DNA of 64,000 nucleotides from Corallococcus sp. EGB. GTDB taxonomy: Bacteria; Myxococcota; Myxococcia; Myxococcales; Myxococcaceae. This document shows positions 60,474 through 64,000 of the stretch, in pieces (within the stretch, counting starts at the first letter, position 1; the number at the start of each line of letters is the position of its first letter). A program made the translations under genes and the position numbers. The notes under the pieces were generated by a model. It did no database searches, was not told the DNA's origin, and saw only the letters and a list, made by a program, of their open reading frames with translations. The DNA lies in NCBI RefSeq assembly GCF_019968905.1, contig NZ_CP079946.1:8343356-8407355 (forward strand), in the 5' to 3' direction.

Positions 60474-61508
60474 TCAGGTGCCCGCGGCGTCGCGGACCTG
60501 GGGCTGCTCGGGCTCGTGCGCGTAGTAGATGCGCTCCATGAGCTTGCGCTGGTGGACGAGCGGCTTGTCGTACTTGTCCAGCCGCATGCCCTTGTGGCTG
60601 TAGGGCGTGTCCGCCACGGTGGAGATGAAGCGCGCGTCGTCGCGCACCTCCCACCAGGTGAGGCCCAGCGCGGCCTTCGCCGCCACCGGCAGGAAGGGCC
60701 TGAGCATGGGCACGTCCGTGCGCAGGAAGGAGAAGACGTGCAGGCGCGTGGTGCGCGCCGTCTCCGGCACGAAGAAGATGTGCGCCTGCGTGATGAAGGG
60801 CCGCGGTGCTCCCGAGGGCGTCCTCCAGCTCACGGTGTAGACGCTGCGCACCGGGTCGAAGCGCGTCACCCAGTCGTTGTGGAAGACGTCCCCCCTGCCC
60901 ACCATCAGCAGGCGCATGATGGGCGCGGGCCGCTGCGGGGCGCGGTAGTGCACCTCCGTGTGGTCCTCGTGGTTGTGCGCCTCGAACTCCACCTGCCCCG
61001 CCTGCGCGCCGCTCCACCCCAGCCGGGTGTGGACGAAGGGCGTGTGCTCGTCCTCGCTGAAGTTGTCGAGCGACACGTGCAGCGGCGCCTGGAACAGCGT
61101 GGAGAACGTCCCGCCGAAGACGTAGTCCCCGCCCGCGAGCCCGGGCATCGCGGACTCCGGCGTGTCCGCGTGCGCGAGCCAGAGGTAGCCGTGGCGCTCC
61201 ACCACCTGGAAGCTCTTCGCCTCGCAGTGGCGCAGCTCCGGCTGGCTGGGATTGGTGCCGTGGCCTCGCGCGTCGAAGCGCCAGCCATGGTACGGGCACT
61301 GCAGCTGGCCCTCCTTCGTCACGGTGCCCTTCGACAGCGGCGCGAAGCGGTGCGGACACGCGTCCGACAGCGCCGCGGCCTTCCCGGAGGCGTCCCGGAA
61401 GAGCGCGTAGGCGTGGCCCGCCAGCTCCACGCGGACGGGCTTGTGCCGGAGCTGACGGGCGGGGAGTACCGGATGGAAGTGCCGGACGACGTCGGGGGTA
61501 GGCTCCAT
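60474..61508 (-). CDS. Rieske [2Fe-2S] aromatic-ring oxygenase, alpha subunit
   Basis: A 344-residue Rieske non-haem iron oxygenase. The cluster ligands are C51/H53 and C71/H74 (CPHR...CPYHGW). The mononuclear iron site is in SLDNFSEDEHTPFVHTRLGW (D148 bridging, H155 and H160). The single-component layout and length are like VanA/PobA-type demethylases or chlorophyllide/pheophorbide oxygenases. No dedicated reductase is adjacent. The substrate is not evident. Confidence 0.87.
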   Translation of the reverse strand: MEPTPDVVRHFHPVLPARQLRHKPVRVELAGHAYALFRDASGKAAALSDACPHRFAPLSKGTVTKEGQLQCPYHGWRFDARGHGTNPSQPELRHCEAKSFQVVERHGYLWLAHADTPESAMPGLAGGDYVFGGTFSTLFQAPLHVSLDNFSEDEHTPFVHTRLGWSGAQAGQVEFEAHNHEDHTEVHYRAPQRPAPIMRLLMVGRGDVFHNDWVTRFDPVRSVYTVSWRTPSGAPRPFITQAHIFFVPETARTTRLHVFSFLRTDVPMLRPFLPVAAKAALGLTWWEVRDDARFISTVADTPYSHKGMRLDKYDKPLVHQRKLMERIYYAHEPEQPQVRDAAGT

Positions 61509-61571
61509 GGCGCGCGCAGTATAGCGGCCTGTCGCGGCGGACCCCGGGTGGGTGACATAGACTGCCGGGCC

Positions 61572-62465
61572 GTGAATGCCCCCGTCCCTTCGCGCCCCCG
61601 AGCCCGCTGGTCCACCGTGGCGGCCCTGGCCGCGCTGGTGGCGCTCGCCGTGGGAGCGGGGCTGTACGTGGGGGGCGCCCTGCCCGCGGCAGTGCCCCCG
61701 GCGGCCGGGCCCTTCGGCTACGCGGACTACGCGCAGGCGCTGAGCCATGTTCGCCCCAGCGGGGACCTGGACTTCGCGGGCCTTCAGCACGACCGCGCGG
61801 CGCTGGAGCGCTTCGTCGCGTCGCTCGCGGCGGTGTCGCCGCACCGCCAGCCGGAGCTGTTCCCCTCGCCCGAGGACGGGCTGGCGTACTGGATCAACGC
61901 GTACAACGCGCTGGTGCTGATGCAGCTGGTGGAGCGCTATCCGGACCGCGTGGGTGCGTCGTGGTTCGGCGGCTTCTACTGGACCCACGCGTGGCCGGTG
62001 GGCGGCGAGCGGCTGACGCTGTACGCCCTGAAGCAGCGCGTCCTCCTGGGCGAGTACGCGGATCCGCGCGTGCACTTCGCCCTCTTCGAGGGGACGCGCG
62101 GCGGGCCCCGGCTGGATGGCGCGCCCTACCAGCCGGAGCTCCTGGACGCGCAGCTCAACGACGCGAGCCGCCGGTACATGGGGGACGCTCGGCACGTGAA
62201 GCTGGAGGACAAGACCGTGCGGCTGGCGAGCCTGCTCCGGGAGCGGAAGCAGGACCTCCTCGCCGCGCTGCCGGAGGGCCGTGGCGGCAACGTGCTCCAG
62301 TTCGTCTGGGCCTTCCTGCCGGACACCTGCGAGGAGCGCCCGGGCTGCGACACGCGCGGCGACCTGGACCGCGCCTGCGGCCCCCTCCTGGACAAGTGCC
62401 GCGTCGACTTCATCCCCGAGGACACGTCGCTGCCCGACGCCGCGAACGCCGCCGGGCGGCGCTGA
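61572..62465 (+). CDS. DUF547 domain protein, membrane-anchored
   Basis: A 297-residue protein with an N-terminal membrane anchor or signal (VAALAALVALAVGAGLYVGG) and a DUF547 domain (GLAYWINAYNALVLMQLVER, RVHFALFEGTRGGPRL, LDAQLNDASRRYMG). DUF547 folds resemble papain-like enzymes, but no catalytic residues can be assigned here. The start is GTG 61572; the longer frame lies in the Rieske gene on the opposite strand. Confidence 0.82.
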   Translation: MNAPVPSRPRARWSTVAALAALVALAVGAGLYVGGALPAAVPPAAGPFGYADYAQALSHVRPSGDLDFAGLQHDRAALERFVASLAAVSPHRQPELFPSPEDGLAYWINAYNALVLMQLVERYPDRVGASWFGGFYWTHAWPVGGERLTLYALKQRVLLGEYADPRVHFALFEGTRGGPRLDGAPYQPELLDAQLNDASRRYMGDARHVKLEDKTVRLASLLRERKQDLLAALPEGRGGNVLQFVWAFLPDTCEERPGCDTRGDLDRACGPLLDKCRVDFIPEDTSLPDAANAAGRR

Positions 62466-62526
62466 CCGGTCCCTTCTCGGCTAGCGTCCCGCCCTGCGTG
62501 GACGGACACGCGGGAGGCACCGGGAC

Positions 62527-63585
62527 ATGACGACGGGAGCGGTGTGGCTGGCGACGTGGCTGGCCCTGGGGAGCGCGGGCATGCAGTGGGAACCGCAGAC
62601 GAGCGGGACGACCGTGCGCCTTCGCGGCGTGAGCGCGGTGGATGGCCGCGTGGCGTGGGCCAGCGGTGACAAGGGCACCGTCGTGCGCACCACGGATGGT
62701 GGGAAGACGTGGACGCGGGCGCCCGTGCCGGACGCGGAGGCGTTGGACTTCCGCGACGTGGACGCCTTCAGCGACCGCACGGCCTACGTGCTGTCCATCG
62801 GCGCAGGTGACAGGTCGCGCATCTACAAGACGACGGACGGCGGCGCGCACTGGACGCTCCAGTTCACCAACACCCTGCCCGGGGCCTTCTTCAACGGCAT
62901 GGCCTTCTGGGACGAACAGCACGGCGTCGCGTTCAGCGACCCGGTGGACGGACACTTCGTCGTCATCACCACGGAGGACGGCGGCGCGACGTGGAAGCCC
63001 GTGCCACCAGGGGCGCTGCCGGCCGCGCTCGCGGGCGAGGCCGGCTTCGCGGCCAGCGGCACGAGCATCGCGGTGTACGGCAAGTCCGACGTCTGGTTCG
63101 GACTGGGGGGCTCCGCGGCGCGCGTGCTGCACTCGGCGGACAAGGGCAAGACCTGGAGCGTCGCTCCGACGCCGCTGGCCACGGGTGAGGGCGCGGGCGT
63201 GTTCTCGCTCTTCTTCTGGAGCCCGCTGGCGGGCGTCGCGGTGGGCGGCAACTACAAGCAGCCGGAGGTGAAGTCGGGCACCGTGGCGCTCACGCTGGAC
63301 GGGGGCAAGCGTCAGTGGACCGTGCCGCAGAAGGGGCTCGGGGGTTACCGCTCCTGCGTGGCGCCGCTCACCCGCGAGCGGAGGATGTGGCTCGTCGCCG
63401 TGGGGCCCACGGGCACGGACGTGTCGAAGGACTCGGGGAGGACGTGGGAGCCGCTGGACACCACGGGCTTCCACGCCGTGTCCACGCCGCCGCGCACGCA
63501 TGACACCGCCTGGGCCGTGGGCGAGGAGGGGCGCATCGCGAAGCTGCGCTTCACGGACGCGACACCCGCTCCGAGGACTCCGTAG
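62527..63585 (+). CDS. YCF48/BNR-repeat secreted protein
   Basis: A 352-residue protein with a short signal-like N-terminus (AVWLATWLALGSAG) and a chain of BNR/photosynthesis-stability (YCF48) propeller repeats: TTDGGKTWTRA, TTDGGAHWTLQ, TEDGGATWKPV, SADKGKTWSV and SKDSGRTWEPL. Each repeat has the Asp-box type turn S/TxDxGxTW. It probably forms a beta-propeller outside the cytoplasm; similar proteins are called oxidoreductases or glycosidase-like, with no proven activity. Confidence 0.82.
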   Translation: MTTGAVWLATWLALGSAGMQWEPQTSGTTVRLRGVSAVDGRVAWASGDKGTVVRTTDGGKTWTRAPVPDAEALDFRDVDAFSDRTAYVLSIGAGDRSRIYKTTDGGAHWTLQFTNTLPGAFFNGMAFWDEQHGVAFSDPVDGHFVVITTEDGGATWKPVPPGALPAALAGEAGFAASGTSIAVYGKSDVWFGLGGSAARVLHSADKGKTWSVAPTPLATGEGAGVFSLFFWSPLAGVAVGGNYKQPEVKSGTVALTLDGGKRQWTVPQKGLGGYRSCVAPLTRERRMWLVAVGPTGTDVSKDSGRTWEPLDTTGFHAVSTPPRTHDTAWAVGEEGRIAKLRFTDATPAPRTP

Positions 63586-63596
63586 CGCTTCCGCGT

Positions 63597-63623
63597 GGCG
63601 CGGGGAGAGCAGCTCCCCGCGCC
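63597..63623. terminator. Bidirectional terminator, 11-bp stem
   Basis: GGCGCGGGGAG (63597-63607) pairs exactly with CTCCCCGCGCC (63613-63623) around a 5-base loop. It lies between the convergent BNR gene and the ROK kinase gene. Confidence 0.75.
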
Positions 63624-63630
63624 GGGCGCT

Positions 63631-64000
63631 TCACTTCACCAGCAGCGCCGCGCCGATGATGCCGCTGTCGTCGCCCAGCTCCGCGTCGGCGATGAGCAGG
63701 CCCTCGCGCGACACGCGGGACGACCACTGCTGCACGCCGTCCAGCACCTGCCGCTTGATGCCCGGGCAGTGCATCAGCACGCCGCCGCCCAGCACCAGCC
63801 GCGAAGGGTTGAGCACCGTCACGTAGTTGGCCACCGCGAGCGCCAGGAAGCGCGCCGCGCGGTCGTGGATCTCCCGGGCCTTCACGTCGCCCGCCTCCGC
63901 CGCCGTCTCCAGCGTCACCGGGGTGATGCTGTCCGCGTCGTCGTGGGTCAGCTTCTCCAGCACGAGCGAGCCGCCCGACGCCATCAGCTCCTTCGTCTGC
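63631..64000 (-). CDS. ROK-family sugar kinase, C-terminal part (starts beyond the window)
   Basis: The last ~122 codons of a ROK protein, probably a glucokinase or N-acetylhexosamine kinase. The block VANYVTVLNPSRLVLGGGVL is the characteristic ROK C-terminal nucleotide-binding segment, and AELGDDSGIIGAALLVK is the usual end. The first part, with the zinc-binding motif and catalytic Asp, lies outside the window, so the substrate cannot be judged. Confidence 0.85.
   Translation of the reverse strand, partial: QTKELMASGGSLVLEKLTHDDADSITPVTLETAAEAGDVKAREIHDRAARFLALAVANYVTVLNPSRLVLGGGVLMHCPGIKRQVLDGVQQWSSRVSREGLLIADAELGDDSGIIGAALLVK

Noticed and set aside
58528-61359. 943-codon minus-strand frame spanning tolC-like and Rieske loci
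   Set aside because: It crosses two well-supported genes and the AT-rich regulatory region and has no recognisable domain.

Overview
The window is high-GC DNA (about 70% by eye) that reads as a myxobacterial chromosome, probably Corallococcus/Myxococcus-like. Indicators are the MYXO-CTERM tail on a secreted polysaccharide lyase, many Cys-rich lipoproteins, a remnant of a SitA-like polymorphic lipoprotein, frequent GTG/TTG starts and dense, translationally coupled operons. No tRNA, rRNA, CRISPR array, phage or intact insertion sequence was seen.

Region 1 (1-11.5 kb): a truncated gene, a small unknown gene and a B12-binding-type radical SAM protein on the minus strand, then a decayed lipoprotein gene. 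Next come two separate cobalamin riboswitches. The first leads into a hot-dog thioesterase gene. The second, with its own good sigma70-type promoter and a probable terminator, leads into a tight operon: class III aminotransferase, P5C-dehydrogenase-like aldehyde dehydrogenase, second class III aminotransferase, two-subunit CoA-transferase, PcaF/PaaJ-type 3-oxoadipyl-CoA thiolase and a small unknown protein. These activities fit a route from a diamino acid such as beta-lysine through 3-aminoadipate and 3-oxoadipate to succinyl-CoA plus acetyl-CoA. That route is an inference and is the most interesting proposal in the window.

Region 2 (11.5-27 kb): a MYXO-CTERM polysaccharide lyase-like protein, arginine N-succinyltransferase, a transglutaminase-like protein, a chemoreceptor signalling domain fused to a C-terminal family-5 solute-binding domain, a Cys-rich lipoprotein, DedA, an SDR oxidoreductase, an ECF sigma/zinc-finger anti-sigma/RlmN-like operon, 3-methyladenine DNA glycosylase, MalQ and a small lipoprotein.

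Region 3 (27-42.5 kb): a TamA/TamB-type outer-membrane assembly pair, a lysozyme-like lipoprotein, a TIM-barrel hydrolase-like lipoprotein, a mosaic of three broken genes (acidic peptide, DUF4438, LuxR), a repeat-bearing unknown protein, a GT-C membrane glycosyltransferase and a Kdo hydroxylase.

Region 4 (42.5-54.7 kb): an eight-gene minus-strand operon with almost every junction overlapping: coiled-coil membrane protein, MoxR ATPase, membrane protein, ABC ATPase, ABC permease, DUF58, BatA-like VWA, double-VWA protein. It looks like one envelope-associated machine.

Region 5 (54.7-64 kb): aldo/keto reductase, an ExbB-ExbD-TonB operon, a MarR regulator divergent from a TolC-family protein with a clear palindromic operator between them, a small Cys-rich protein, a Rieske oxygenase, a DUF547 protein, a BNR-repeat protein and a truncated ROK kinase.
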